A DNA stretch of 64,000 nt, taken from positions 1,922,001 through 1,986,000 of the forward strand of contig NZ_LT629741.1 of NCBI RefSeq assembly GCF_900105135.1, read 5' to 3'. The notes beneath the pieces were generated by a model. The model did no database searches, had not been told where the DNA came from, and was given only the letters and a program-made list of their open reading frames with translations. Origin of the DNA: Gramella sp. MAR_2010_147. Its GTDB lineage: Bacteria > Bacteroidota > Bacteroidia > Flavobacteriales > Flavobacteriaceae. Both the position numbers and the translations under genes were made by a program. Positions 1 through 9,130 of the stretch are shown one piece after another. The stretch's first letter is position 1; each line of letters opens with the position of its first letter.

Positions 1-3000
1 TTACCATCGATGCTATTGGAGATGCTACCGTAAATGAGAACAGTGCCTATACCGGGCCTGCTCCGAGTTTATCAGGTGATGCTCCTGTTGGAAGTGTGAC
101 CTATACCATCACCGGGGCTGATGCTGCCCTGTTCGAGGTCAATGAAGATACCGGCGTGGTCACTATGACCGAAAAGGATTTTGAGAACCCCGCCGATGCC
201 AATTCCGATAATGTATATGAAGTAACCCTGGTAGCGACCGATAGTGACGGGAATACCGATGCTGAATCATGGAGTGTCACGGTTGAAAATATAGCTGAAG
301 CGGTAAGCTTTAGCATTGATCCGATTGCCGATGCTACCGTAAATGAGAACAGCGCTTATACCAGTGAGACCCCATCCATTACCGGAGGTCCTATTGGAAG
401 TGTAACCTATAGCCTGAGTGGTGATGATGCTGATGACTTTACCATCAACGCCAGTACCGGGGTGGTAAGTATGATCGCCAGAGATTTTGAGTCTCCGGTG
501 GATGCCGATACCGATAATGTATATGAAGTAACCATTACCGCGACCGATTCTGACGGGAATAAAGATTCTGAATCCTGGAGCGTAAGTGTGACCGATCAGA
601 CGGAAGCAGCTGATTTTACTATCGATGCTATTGCGGATGCTACCGTAAATGAGAACAGTGCCTATACCGGGCCTGCTCCGAGTTTATCAGGTGATGCTCC
701 TGTTGGAAGTGTGACCTATACCATCACCGGGGCTGATGCTGCCCTGTTCGAGGTCAATGAAGATACCGGGGTGGTCACTATGACCGAAAAGGATTTTGAG
801 AACCCGGCCGATGCCAATTCCGATAATGTATATGAAGTAACCCTGGTAGCTACCGATAGTGACGGGAATACCGATGCTGAAGCATGGAGTGTCACGGTTG
901 AAAATGTTGCTGAAGCAGTAAGCTTTAGCATTGATCCGATTGCAGATGCCAGTATAGCAGAGAACAGCGCTTATACCAGTGAGACCCCATCCATTACCGG
1001 AGGTCCGATTGGAAGTGTAACCTATAGCCTGAGTGGTGATGATGCTGATGACTTTACCATCAACGCCAGTACCGGGGTGGTAAGTATGATCGCCAGAGAT
1101 TTTGAAGCTCCGGTGGATGCTGATACCGATAATGTATATGAAGTAACCATTACCGCGACCGATTCTGATGGAAATACTGATTCTGAATCATGGAGTGTAA
1201 GTGTCACCGATCAGACGGAAGCAGCTGACTTTACCATCGATGCTATTGGAGATGCTACCGTAAATGAGAACAGCGCCTATACCGGGCCTACTCCGAGTTT
1301 ATCAGGTGATGCTCCTGTTGGAAGTGTGACCTATACCATCACCGGGGCTGATGCTGCCCTGTTCGAGGTCAATGAAGATACCGGGGTGGTCACTATGACC
1401 GAAAAGGATTTTGAGAACCCCGCCGATGCCAATTCCGATAATGTATATGAAGTAACCCTGGTAGCGACCGATAGTGACGGGAATACCGATGCTGAATCAT
1501 GGAGTGTCACGGTTGAAAATGTTGCTGAAGCAGTAAGCTTTAGCATTGATCCGATTGCAGATGCCAGTATAGCAGAGAACAGCGCTTATACCAGTGAGAC
1601 CCCATCCATTACCGGAGGTCCGATTGGAAGTGTAACCTATAGCCTGAGTGGTGATGATGCTGATGACTTTACCATCAACGCCAGTACCGGGGTGGTAAGT
1701 ATGATCGCCAGAGATTTTGAAGCTCCGGTGGATGCTGATACCGATAATGTATATGAAGTAACCATTACCGCGACCGATTCTGACGGGAATAAAGATTCTG
1801 AATCCTGGAGCGTAAGTGTGACCGATCAGACGGAAGCAGCTGATTTTACTATCGATGCTATTGCGGATGCTACCGTAAATGAGAACAGTGCCTATACCGG
1901 GCCTGCTCCGAGTTTATCAGGTGATGCTCCTGTTGGAAGTGTGACCTATACCATCACCGGGGCTGATGCTGCCCTGTTCGAGGTCAATGAAGATACCGGG
2001 GTGGTCACTATGACCGAAAAGGATTTTGAGAACCCGGCCGATGCCAATTCCGATAATGTATATGAAGTAACCCTGGTAGCTACCGATAGTGACGGGAATA
2101 CCGATGCTGAAGCATGGAGTGTCACGGTTGAAAATGTTGCTGAAGCAGTAAGCTTTAGCATTGATCCGATTGCAGATGCCAGTATAGCAGAGAACAGCGC
2201 TTATACCAGTGAGACCCCATCCATTACCGGAGGTCCGATTGGAAGTGTAACCTATAGCCTGAGTGGTGATGATGCTGATGACTTTACCATCAACGCCAGT
2301 ACCGGGGTGGTAAGTATGATCGCCAGAGATTTTGAAGCTCCGGTGGATGCTGATACCGATAATGTATATGAAGTAACCATTACCGCGACCGATTCTGATG
2401 GAAATACTGATTCTGAATCATGGAGTGTAAGTGTCACCGATCAGACGGAAGCAGCTGACTTTACCATCGATGCTATTGGAGATGCTACCGTAAATGAGAA
2501 CAGCGCCTATACCGGGCCTACTCCGAGTTTATCAGGTGATGCTCCTGTTGGAAGTGTGACCTATACCATCACCGGGGCTGATGCTGCCCTGTTCGAGGTC
2601 AATGAAGATACCGGGGTGGTCACTATGACCGAAAAGGATTTTGAGAACCCCGCCGATGCCAATTCCGATAATGTATATGAAGTAACCCTGGTAGCGACCG
2701 ATAGTGACGGGAATACCGATGCTGAATCATGGAGTGTCACGGTTGAAAATGTTGCTGAAGCAGTAAGCTTTAGCATTGATCCGATTGCCGATGCTACCGT
2801 AAATGAGAACAGCGCTTATACCAGTGAGACCCCATCCATTACCGGAGGTCCGATTGGAACTGTAACCTATAGCCTGAGTGGTGATGATGCTGATGACTTT
2901 ACCATCAACGCCAGTACCGGGGTGGTAAGTATGATCGCCAGAGATTTTGAAGCTCCGGTGGATGCTGATACCGATAATGTATATGAAGTAACCATTACCG

Positions 3001-3350
3001 CGGCCGATTCTGATGGAAATACTGATTCTGAATCATGGAGTGTAAGTGTCACCGATCAGACGGAAGCAGCTGACTTTACTATCGATGCTATTGGAGATGC
3101 TACCGTAAATGAGAACAGCGCCTATACCGGGCCTACTCCGAGTTTATCAGGTGATGCTCCTGTTGGAAGTGTGACCTATACCATCACCGGGGCTGATGCT
3201 GCCCTGTTCGAGGTCAATGAAGATACCGGCGTGGTCACTATGACCGAAAAGGATTTTGAGAACCCCGCCGATGCCAATTCCGATAATGTATATGAAATAA
3301 CCCTGGTAGCTACCGATAGTGACGGGAATACCGATGCTGAAGCATGGAGT
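1..3350. repeat. Nested tandem repeat: 615-bp units inside a 1230-bp period
   Basis: The same sequence recurs at a strict 615-bp spacing (for example from 98, 713, 1328, 1943, 2558 and 3173). Each 615-bp unit encodes two related ~102-residue domains. Alternate units share private variants, giving a 1230-bp higher-order period: bases 601-660 recur unchanged at 1831-1890. The array begins before the window. Such near-identity points to recent unequal crossing-over or gene conversion. Confidence 0.95.
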
Positions 3351-6026
3351 GTGAGTGTAGAGAACTTTGACGAACCTACTACAATAAATGATGACAATCC
3401 TTCAACAAATGAGGATACTGCGGTTGATATCACTGTACTCGCCAATGATACCGATGTGGATGATAAATCCCCGGTAACCAGCGTGACTCAGCCAACTAAT
3501 GGCGTAGTAAGCATCAATGATGATGGCACAGTGAAATATACTCCTGAAGAAAACTTCAACGGTATAGATTCTTTCACGTACACCAATTCAGAAGGCAACA
3601 CCGGAACGGTGACTATAACAGTAAACTCTATAGACGATGAAGCGATCTATACCATCGCTGATGCTAAGCCGATCAATGAATATGACAATGAGGATGTACT
3701 GGCAACGGTTTCTGATGCTGATGGAGACATTGTAAATGCAGTACTGACCGACGGCTCTCTTCCGGCAGGTGTTACTTTAAACGCTGATGGAAGCCTTTCA
3801 GTTGAAAATGCTGATCTATTAGAGGCCGGTGATTATAGTTTCGAGATCACTACTACCGATGAGAATGGTGGAATTACTGTTCAGACTATTGTGTTGAGTT
3901 TCGGAGCCGATTCTGATTCCGAAGCGATCTATACCATCGCTGATGCTAAGCCGATCAACGAATATGACAATGAAGATATACTAGCAACGGTGTCTGATGC
4001 TGATGGAGACATTGTAAATGCAGTACTGACCGACGGCTCTCTTCCGGCAGGTGTTACTTTAAACGCTGATGGAAGCCTTTCAGTTGAAAATGCTGATCTA
4101 TTAGAGGCCGGTGATTATAGTTTCGAGATCACTACTACCGATGAGAATGGTGGAATTACTGTTCAGACTATTGTGTTGAGTTTCGGAGCCGATTCTGATT
4201 CCGAAGCGATCTATACCATCGCTGATGCTAAGCCGATCAACGAATATGACAATGAAGATATACTAGCAACGGTGTCTGATGCTGATGGAGACATTGTAAA
4301 TGCAGTACTGACCGACGGCTCTCTTCCGGCAGGTGTTACTTTAAACGCTGATGGAAGCCTTTCAGTTGAAAATGCTGATCTATTAGAGGCCGGTGATTAT
4401 AGTTTCGAGATCACTACTACCGATGAGAATGGTGGAATTACTGTTCAGACGATCGTGTTGAGTTTTGGAGCCGATTCTGATTCCGAAGCGATCTATACCA
4501 TCGCTGATGCTAAGCCGAGCAATGAATATGATAATGAAGATATACTGGCGACGGTGTCTGATGCTGATGGAGATATTGTAAATGCAGCACTGACCGACGG
4601 ATCTCTTCCGGCAGGTGTTACTTTAAATGCTGATGGAAGTCTTTCAGTTGAAAACGCTGATCTGTTAGAAGCCGGTGATTATAGTTTCGAAATCACTACT
4701 ACTGATGAGAATGGTGGAATTACTGTTCAGACGATCGTATTGAGTTTCGGAGCAGATTCTGATTCCGAAGCGATCTATAACATCGCTGATGCTAAGCCGA
4801 TCAATGAATACGACAATGAGGATATACTGGCAACGGTGTCGGATGCTGATGGAGACATTGTAAATGCAGCACTGACCGACGGTTCTCTTCCGGCAGGTGT
4901 TACTTTAAATGCTGATGGAAGTCTTTCAGTTGAAAATGCCGATCTATTAGAAGCCGGTGATTATAGTTTTGAGATCACCACAACCGATGAGAATGGTGGA
5001 ATTACTGTTCAGACCATTGTCTTGAGTTTCGGAGCAGATTCTGATTCCGAAGCAATTTATACCATCGCTGATGCTAAGCCGATCAATGAATACGAAAATA
5101 ATGAGGTACTCGCAACAGTTTCTGATGCTGATGGTGATATTGTAAATGCTGAAGTAACAAATGGTAATCTTCCTCCGGGTGTGATTCTGAATGAAGATGG
5201 AAGTCTTTCAGTTGAAAATGCTAACCTATTGGAAGCCGGAGATTATAGTTTCGAGATCACTACTACTGATGAGAATGGTGGAATTACTGTTCAGACGATC
5301 GTGTTGAGTTTTGGAGCCGATTTAGACCTGGATAATGACGGTTTGTTTAACGAGGAAGAAATAGCTTTAGGAACAGATCCGGAAAATGCAGATTCTGATA
5401 ATGATGGTTTAACCGACGGAGAAGAGGTGCTTGTAATTGATGATGACTCAACCGAATTAGTACCTGAAAATGTTAGTGATCCTCTAAACATCTGTGATCC
5501 ATTGCAAACTTCTGCTACCTGCGATCCTGATAATGACGGACTGATCAATGAAGAAGAGGCTTCAGCAGGAACCGACCCTAATGATGCAGATACAGATAAT
5601 GACGGACTGAACGATGGTGAAGAAGTGAACGGAATCGATGATCCTTCAACAGAAACAATTGCAACCGGAGTAAGTGATCCGTTGAACATTTGTGATCCAA
5701 ATCCAGTTTCTACCGACTGCCTTGAAGATGGACCCGAAATTATTCAGAAACTATCTCCGAACGGTGACGGTACTAATGATTTCTTTATGATAGAAGGCCT
5801 GGAGTTATATGAAGAGAATACCCTGGAAATTTTCAATAGATGGGGTGTACTTATATATGAGGCTAAGGCTTATGGAGAAAACGGAAATCTTTTTGGAGGG
5901 ATCTCAGAAGGAAGATTAACCGTTAGAAAAGGGGAAGAACTCCCTGCAGGAACTTATTTCTATGTATTGAGATATAAAGACGGAGAATGGAAATCTAAAT
6001 CTGGTTACTTATACCTCACACGTTAA
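1..6026 (+). CDS. Giant cadherin-like repeat adhesin, T9SS type B secreted (5' end outside window)
   Basis: The frame is open from the first bases, so the true start and signal peptide lie upstream; about 2,007 codons are visible. In order: alternating ~102-residue cadherin-like domains (to ~3350), with repeated NENSAYT and DNVYEVT motifs; one Ig/cadherin-like linker domain (~3366-3638, TPEENFNGIDSFTYT); six 94-residue repeats (3639-5330); two acidic DxDNDGL-type calcium-binding (thrombospondin type 3-like) blocks with paired Cys (~5322-5715); and a C-terminal gliding-motility/CHU_C domain (~5746-6026, motifs SPNGDGTNDFF and IFNRWG). That last domain is the type B sorting signal of type IX secretion, so the protein is probably exported to the surface as a filamentous adhesin. 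A PorP/SprF gene follows after 9 bp, the usual arrangement. The repeat DNA is visibly richer in GC than its neighbours. The ligand is unknown. Confidence 0.93.
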   Translation, partial: TIDAIGDATVNENSAYTGPAPSLSGDAPVGSVTYTITGADAALFEVNEDTGVVTMTEKDFENPADANSDNVYEVTLVATDSDGNTDAESWSVTVENIAEAVSFSIDPIADATVNENSAYTSETPSITGGPIGSVTYSLSGDDADDFTINASTGVVSMIARDFESPVDADTDNVYEVTITATDSDGNKDSESWSVSVTDQTEAADFTIDAIADATVNENSAYTGPAPSLSGDAPVGSVTYTITGADAALFEVNEDTGVVTMTEKDFENPADANSDNVYEVTLVATDSDGNTDAEAWSVTVENVAEAVSFSIDPIADASIAENSAYTSETPSITGGPIGSVTYSLSGDDADDFTINASTGVVSMIARDFEAPVDADTDNVYEVTITATDSDGNTDSESWSVSVTDQTEAADFTIDAIGDATVNENSAYTGPTPSLSGDAPVGSVTYTITGADAALFEVNEDTGVVTMTEKDFENPADANSDNVYEVTLVATDSDGNTDAESWSVTVENVAEAVSFSIDPIADASIAENSAYTSETPSITGGPIGSVTYSLSGDDADDFTINASTGVVSMIARDFEAPVDADTDNVYEVTITATDSDGNKDSESWSVSVTDQTEAADFTIDAIADATVNENSAYTGPAPSLSGDAPVGSVTYTITGADAALFEVNEDTGVVTMTEKDFENPADANSDNVYEVTLVATDSDGNTDAEAWSVTVENVAEAVSFSIDPIADASIAENSAYTSETPSITGGPIGSVTYSLSGDDADDFTINASTGVVSMIARDFEAPVDADTDNVYEVTITATDSDGNTDSESWSVSVTDQTEAADFTIDAIGDATVNENSAYTGPTPSLSGDAPVGSVTYTITGADAALFEVNEDTGVVTMTEKDFENPADANSDNVYEVTLVATDSDGNTDAESWSVTVENVAEAVSFSIDPIADATVNENSAYTSETPSITGGPIGTVTYSLSGDDADDFTINASTGVVSMIARDFEAPVDADTDNVYEVTITAADSDGNTDSESWSVSVTDQTEAADFTIDAIGDATVNENSAYTGPTPSLSGDAPVGSVTYTITGADAALFEVNEDTGVVTMTEKDFENPADANSDNVYEITLVATDSDGNTDAEAWSVSVENFDEPTTINDDNPSTNEDTAVDITVLANDTDVDDKSPVTSVTQPTNGVVSINDDGTVKYTPEENFNGIDSFTYTNSEGNTGTVTITVNSIDDEAIYTIADAKPINEYDNEDVLATVSDADGDIVNAVLTDGSLPAGVTLNADGSLSVENADLLEAGDYSFEITTTDENGGITVQTIVLSFGADSDSEAIYTIADAKPINEYDNEDILATVSDADGDIVNAVLTDGSLPAGVTLNADGSLSVENADLLEAGDYSFEITTTDENGGITVQTIVLSFGADSDSEAIYTIADAKPINEYDNEDILATVSDADGDIVNAVLTDGSLPAGVTLNADGSLSVENADLLEAGDYSFEITTTDENGGITVQTIVLSFGADSDSEAIYTIADAKPSNEYDNEDILATVSDADGDIVNAALTDGSLPAGVTLNADGSLSVENADLLEAGDYSFEITTTDENGGITVQTIVLSFGADSDSEAIYNIADAKPINEYDNEDILATVSDADGDIVNAALTDGSLPAGVTLNADGSLSVENADLLEAGDYSFEITTTDENGGITVQTIVLSFGADSDSEAIYTIADAKPINEYENNEVLATVSDADGDIVNAEVTNGNLPPGVILNEDGSLSVENANLLEAGDYSFEITTTDENGGITVQTIVLSFGADLDLDNDGLFNEEEIALGTDPENADSDNDGLTDGEEVLVIDDDSTELVPENVSDPLNICDPLQTSATCDPDNDGLINEEEASAGTDPNDADTDNDGLNDGEEVNGIDDPSTETIATGVSDPLNICDPNPVSTDCLEDGPEIIQKLSPNGDGTNDFFMIEGLELYEENTLEIFNRWGVLIYEAKAYGENGNLFGGISEGRLTVRKGEELPAGTYFYVLRYKDGEWKSKSGYLYLTR
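3639..5330. repeat. Six tandem 282-bp repeats (94 codons each)
   Basis: Copies start at 3639, 3921, 4203, 4485, 4767 and 5049, always exactly 282 bp apart. Each encodes a 94-residue domain running from EAIYTIADAKP to LSFGAD(S/L)D. Copies 1-3 are nearly identical, copies 4 and 5 slightly diverged, and copy 6 clearly more diverged (ENNEVLATV, NGNLPPGVILNEDG), as expected when an array grows from one side. Confidence 0.95.
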
Positions 6027-6035
6027 AAACCTACT

Positions 6036-6944
6036 ATGAAAAGATATATATTTTTATTACTAAGTATTATAAGCCTGGGGGGATATGCTCAGCAGGACGC
6101 GCAGTACACCCAATATATGTACAATACAGCCTTGTTCAATCCGGCCTATGTAGGATCGGAGGATTTTCTCAAAATATCGGGAGTATATAGGTCTCAATGG
6201 GTAGGCCTGGATGGCGCTCCCGAAACCTTATCTTTCAGTATCAATGATCGCATCGGAAAAAAAGTTGGATTGGGAGGTTCTGTTATTTCAGATAAAATAG
6301 GACCTAGTAGTGAAACTATCATTAACGCCGATTTTTCTTATACCCTTGATTTTGAAAACACAGCACTGGCCTTTGGTTTGAAAGCCAGTGCAAATTTACT
6401 TAATGTGGATTTCACTCAGCTCTCAGGACCCGATGACCCCGATTTTAATCAGAATATCGATAATAGATTTACTCCAAACATAGGAGCTGGTGTCTATTAT
6501 TACAGTAATAAGTTCTATGTAGGTTTCTCGGTACCACAATTGCTGGAGACGGAGCATTATAAGAACAATGAGAATTCTGATACTTTTCTGGCAAAAGAAC
6601 GTTTTCACACCTATTTTATGGGAGGATATGTTTTTGACCTGAACCCTGGGCTTAAATTAAAACCAGCCTATTTATTGAAAGTAACAGATGGTGCTCCCCT
6701 ACAGGTAGATATTTCTGCCAACTTATTGTTTTCTGAGAAGTTCACCCTGGGGGCTTCTTATAGATTGAATTCAGCAGTGAGTGCACTGGCAGGTTTTCAA
6801 ATATTCGATTCGGTTTTTATTGGATATTCATATGATGCCGATACCACCAGATTAAGAACGTATAATGACGGTTCTCACGAGATCGTTTTGAGATTTGACA
6901 TACGGGATGCAATGAAATATGTAAGTTCACCAAGGTTTTTTTAA
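6036..6944 (+). CDS. PorP/SprF family type IX secretion membrane protein
   Basis: A 302-residue outer-membrane protein with a signal peptide (ends near GGYAQQ) and the family N-terminal signature QYTQYMYNTALFNPAYVGS. The C-terminal half alternates short beta strands ending in VLRFDIRD, typical of this family. PorP/SprF proteins are partners of the type IX system and are commonly encoded next to large proteins carrying a type B (CHU_C) sorting domain, as here with a 9-bp gap. It therefore probably serves export or anchoring of the upstream adhesin, and the two genes are likely co-transcribed. Ligand specificity is not visible. Confidence 0.93.
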   Translation: MKRYIFLLLSIISLGGYAQQDAQYTQYMYNTALFNPAYVGSEDFLKISGVYRSQWVGLDGAPETLSFSINDRIGKKVGLGGSVISDKIGPSSETIINADFSYTLDFENTALAFGLKASANLLNVDFTQLSGPDDPDFNQNIDNRFTPNIGAGVYYYSNKFYVGFSVPQLLETEHYKNNENSDTFLAKERFHTYFMGGYVFDLNPGLKLKPAYLLKVTDGAPLQVDISANLLFSEKFTLGASYRLNSAVSALAGFQIFDSVFIGYSYDADTTRLRTYNDGSHEIVLRFDIRDAMKYVSSPRFF

Positions 6945-7093
6945 AACCCTATCGGAATACTTTAAACATAAATTAAAGGCGATTAAATTCTTATCAACTA
7001 TATCTAATATGTAGGGAATACCGTTAAATCTGGAGAATTGAATATTTTGAAGAAACGATAAATATTATTAAAGGAATATCATCTGTGATAAGC

Positions 7094-7528
7094 TTAAAAA
7101 ATCCCATATTCAGAATCGCTGAAGTCAGATAAGATCAGGTGCGTCGTAGGCTCTCCAAAAAGCAAAAGCCGGTCTATGAATTGCTGAAGATGCGACTGAT
7201 CTTTCAGCACTACTTTCATAAAAATATTATGTGGTCCGGTAATTCTAAACAACTCTTTAATCTCCGGAAAATCATGCACCTGCTTATTAAAATCCTTTAA
7301 TTTCCCGCTGAACATTTTTAACATGATCATCACTTCCAGCCCATACCCCAGTTTATTATAGTTCAGCTGAATTTTATAAGCCTTGATCACATTCGTCTCT
7401 TCAAGTTTTTGTACCCGTTCCCTAACCGAAGAAGGTGAAAGGCCTATTTGCTTTCCAATTTCAACAAAGGATGCTCTTGAATTTAACTGAAGTCTGCTTA
7501 TAATTTTAAGATCTATTGCGTCTACCAT
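7094..7528 (-). CDS. Lrp/AsnC family transcriptional regulator
   Basis: 144 residues, the usual Lrp length. The N-terminal winged helix opens with DAIDLKIISRLQLNSR and has the recognition segment IGLSPSSVRERVQKLEE; the C-terminal half is the RAM/AsnC ligand-binding domain (LGYGLEVMIMLK, FRITGPHNIFMKVV). It is divergently arranged with a TauE/SafE exporter gene, 105 bp apart, so the exporter is the obvious candidate target, as in many Lrp-exporter pairs. The effector is not predictable from sequence. Confidence 0.93.
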   Translation of the reverse strand: MVDAIDLKIISRLQLNSRASFVEIGKQIGLSPSSVRERVQKLEETNVIKAYKIQLNYNKLGYGLEVMIMLKMFSGKLKDFNKQVHDFPEIKELFRITGPHNIFMKVVLKDQSHLQQFIDRLLLFGEPTTHLILSDFSDSEYGIF

Positions 7529-7548
7529 AAAATAACCTGTAAAAAGTT

Positions 7549-7578
7549 TAAAATTATATTTTTATGCGGAAAAATCAA
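7549..7578 (-). promoter_or_regulatory. Predicted promoter of the Lrp gene
   Basis: On the minus strand TTG (7578-7576) is followed after 19 bp by TAATTTTA (7556-7549), one mismatch from the Bacteroidota -7 box TAnnTTTG. A CGGA...TCCG inverted pair (7567-7570 and 7585-7588) overlaps the -33 region and could be part of an operator. Confidence 0.45.
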
Positions 7579-7633
7579 ATAAAATCCGTTGAATCAATTT
7601 TAAAGACTATCCATCTACAAGTACTTTTACGCT

Positions 7634-8347
7634 ATGGATGTGATGCTTTTATTATTGATAATTGGAATATTTGTCGGGTTTTTTATTCAAACCATTATTG
7701 GCTTTGCAGGCGCGCTCATTGCCCTTCCTTTTTTACTCTTTGTTATGCCTTTGCCCAGCGCCATCGCGTATCTGTCTATTTTTTATTTGATCTCCACCCC
7801 TTACTACGTTTATAAAGAGCGCCATAATATTGACAAACAATTATTAATGAGACTGGCGATCTCCTCGCTTATTGGAGTGGTGGCGGGAATTATCCTGCTA
7901 GTCTATACCAAACCTGTTATATTAAAAAAAGCACTGGGAGTATTTATCATTCTGTTTGTATTAAACAGTTTGAGACCAAAAGGCGATCTGCAACTGGGCA
8001 CTAAGATGAAATACCTCTTTGGGTTTTTGGGAGGTTTCTTTTCCGGAGTTTTCTCTACGGGAGGCCCGTTATACGTGATGATCGTAAAAAATGCCACACC
8101 AGATGTACGAACTTTCAGGGCTACCATGTTTGGTGTTTTGGGCCTGGTCACCCTTATTAGAATTCCCGCCCTGGCCATCGGTGGGATTCTCACTTTAGAA
8201 CAGGTATATAACGCTCTATTCGTAATTCCTTTTTTTATTCTTGCTATTTTCCTCGGAAAAATAGTCTATAAAAAACTAAATGAAAATGTGTTGAAAAAGG
8301 TAATTCTTGGACTTTTATGCCTTTCAGGAATTATGCTTATTTTCTAA
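7634..8347 (+). CDS. Sulfite exporter TauE/SafE family permease
   Basis: 237 residues, strongly hydrophobic, about seven or eight predicted membrane helices. The N-terminal half has IGFAGALIALPFLLF and the C-terminal half the repeated FLGGFFSGVFSTGGPL pattern typical of TauE/SafE (DUF81) permeases, which export sulfite, sulfonates or other small organic anions from the cytoplasm. The ATG at 7634 is chosen because an overlapping frame starting at 7564 shows no protein character. It is divergent from the Lrp regulator, its probable controller. The substrate is unknown. Confidence 0.88.
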   Translation: MDVMLLLLIIGIFVGFFIQTIIGFAGALIALPFLLFVMPLPSAIAYLSIFYLISTPYYVYKERHNIDKQLLMRLAISSLIGVVAGIILLVYTKPVILKKALGVFIILFVLNSLRPKGDLQLGTKMKYLFGFLGGFFSGVFSTGGPLYVMIVKNATPDVRTFRATMFGVLGLVTLIRIPALAIGGILTLEQVYNALFVIPFFILAIFLGKIVYKKLNENVLKKVILGLLCLSGIMLIF

Positions 8348-8403
8348 AATCAGGGTCACAAAAATTTTTATCAGGAGATCTTTTCAGTCAAAAGAAAAAT
8401 TCG

Positions 8404-8432
8404 TTGATTCAAACATAATATATGTAATTTTA
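8404..8432 (+). promoter_or_regulatory. Predicted promoter of the Crp-like regulator
   Basis: TTG (8404-8406), 18-bp spacer, TAATTTTA (8425-8432), one mismatch from TAnnTTTG. The coding start is 36 bp downstream. Confidence 0.45.
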
Positions 8433-8467
8433 ATTCCTGAATTGGGATCAGCATCAAAACCACAGGA

Positions 8468-9037
8468 ATGTTTCAGCAAATAGCCACACATATACAACAG
8501 CACATTCAGCTGGATAAAGCTGAAATGGATGAATTCCTTAGCCTTCTGGCAGAAAAAAAAGTCTCAAAAAAGGATTACCTCATCAAACCAGGACAGGAAG
8601 TTCAATATGAATATTTTGTAGTGAAAGGTTGCTTAAAAGCTTATTACCTGGACAAAAAAGGAAACAAGCATATTTTGCAATTTGCTATAGAAGACTGGTG
8701 GATAAGCGATTTTGAAGCATTTTTCAAGAATGAACCTGCTTCTTTACATATTGAAGCCATTGAAGATTCCTATTTACTCGGCATTAAAAAGGAAATTCTG
8801 GAACCTTTGTATGAGCGCATTCCTAAATTTGAACGCTTCTTCAGGATCAAAACCACCAATGCTTTTGTGGCTTTGAGAAGTAGAATCCTTTCCAGCCTGC
8901 AATTGGATGCCCGTGAACGCTATCTTGACTTCTGCAACACCTACCCTTCCATAGAAAAGAGGATTCCCAATTACCATATCGCGAATTACCTGGGCATTAC
9001 TCCGGAAAGCCTTAGCCGTATACGAAAATCCATATAG
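8468..9037 (+). CDS. Crp/Fnr family transcriptional regulator
   Basis: 189 residues. Residues ~20-110 form a cyclic-nucleotide-binding-like jelly roll (YLIKPGQEVQYEYFVVKG, LQFAIEDWWISDFEAF); the C-terminus ends in a short helix-turn-helix (IANYLGITPESLSRIRK). This short form is the common Bacteroidota branch of the family and usually lacks the residues that bind cAMP, so the signal is unknown. The old yellow enzyme gene starts 93 bp downstream in the same direction with its own -7 box and is a plausible target. Confidence 0.9.
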   Translation: MFQQIATHIQQHIQLDKAEMDEFLSLLAEKKVSKKDYLIKPGQEVQYEYFVVKGCLKAYYLDKKGNKHILQFAIEDWWISDFEAFFKNEPASLHIEAIEDSYLLGIKKEILEPLYERIPKFERFFRIKTTNAFVALRSRILSSLQLDARERYLDFCNTYPSIEKRIPNYHIANYLGITPESLSRIRKSI

Positions 9038-9099
9038 CACTTAACAAGCTTTAACGATTCAGATTAACCTATATCAATTTCTAAAAGCAGGCTTTCCAG

Positions 9100-9107
9100 T
9101 ATTTTTG
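9100..9107 (+). promoter_or_regulatory. Candidate -7 box of the old yellow enzyme gene
   Basis: TATTTTTG matches TAnnTTTG, 23 bp before the ATG. No TTG sits at the expected -33 distance, so activation by a regulator such as the adjacent Crp-like protein would fit. Confidence 0.4.
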
Positions 9108-9130
9108 TATTCAATTTTGAAGAAAAAAAC

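Noticed and set aside
101..3445. Series of 61-89 codon open frames on the minus strand, one per repeat unit
   Set aside because: They recur only because the plus-strand repeats recur, have Ser/Thr-rich composition and no neighbours or start signals; they are antisense shadows of the adhesin.
1..5330. Regular direct repeats considered as a CRISPR array
   Set aside because: Units are 282 or 615 bp, contiguous and coding, with no short repeats separated by unique spacers.
7564..7815. 83-codon plus-strand frame overlapping the TauE/SafE gene
   Set aside because: It lies in another frame of a clear permease gene, its sequence after the first 20 codons is Cys/His/Phe-rich noise, and it ends inside the gene.
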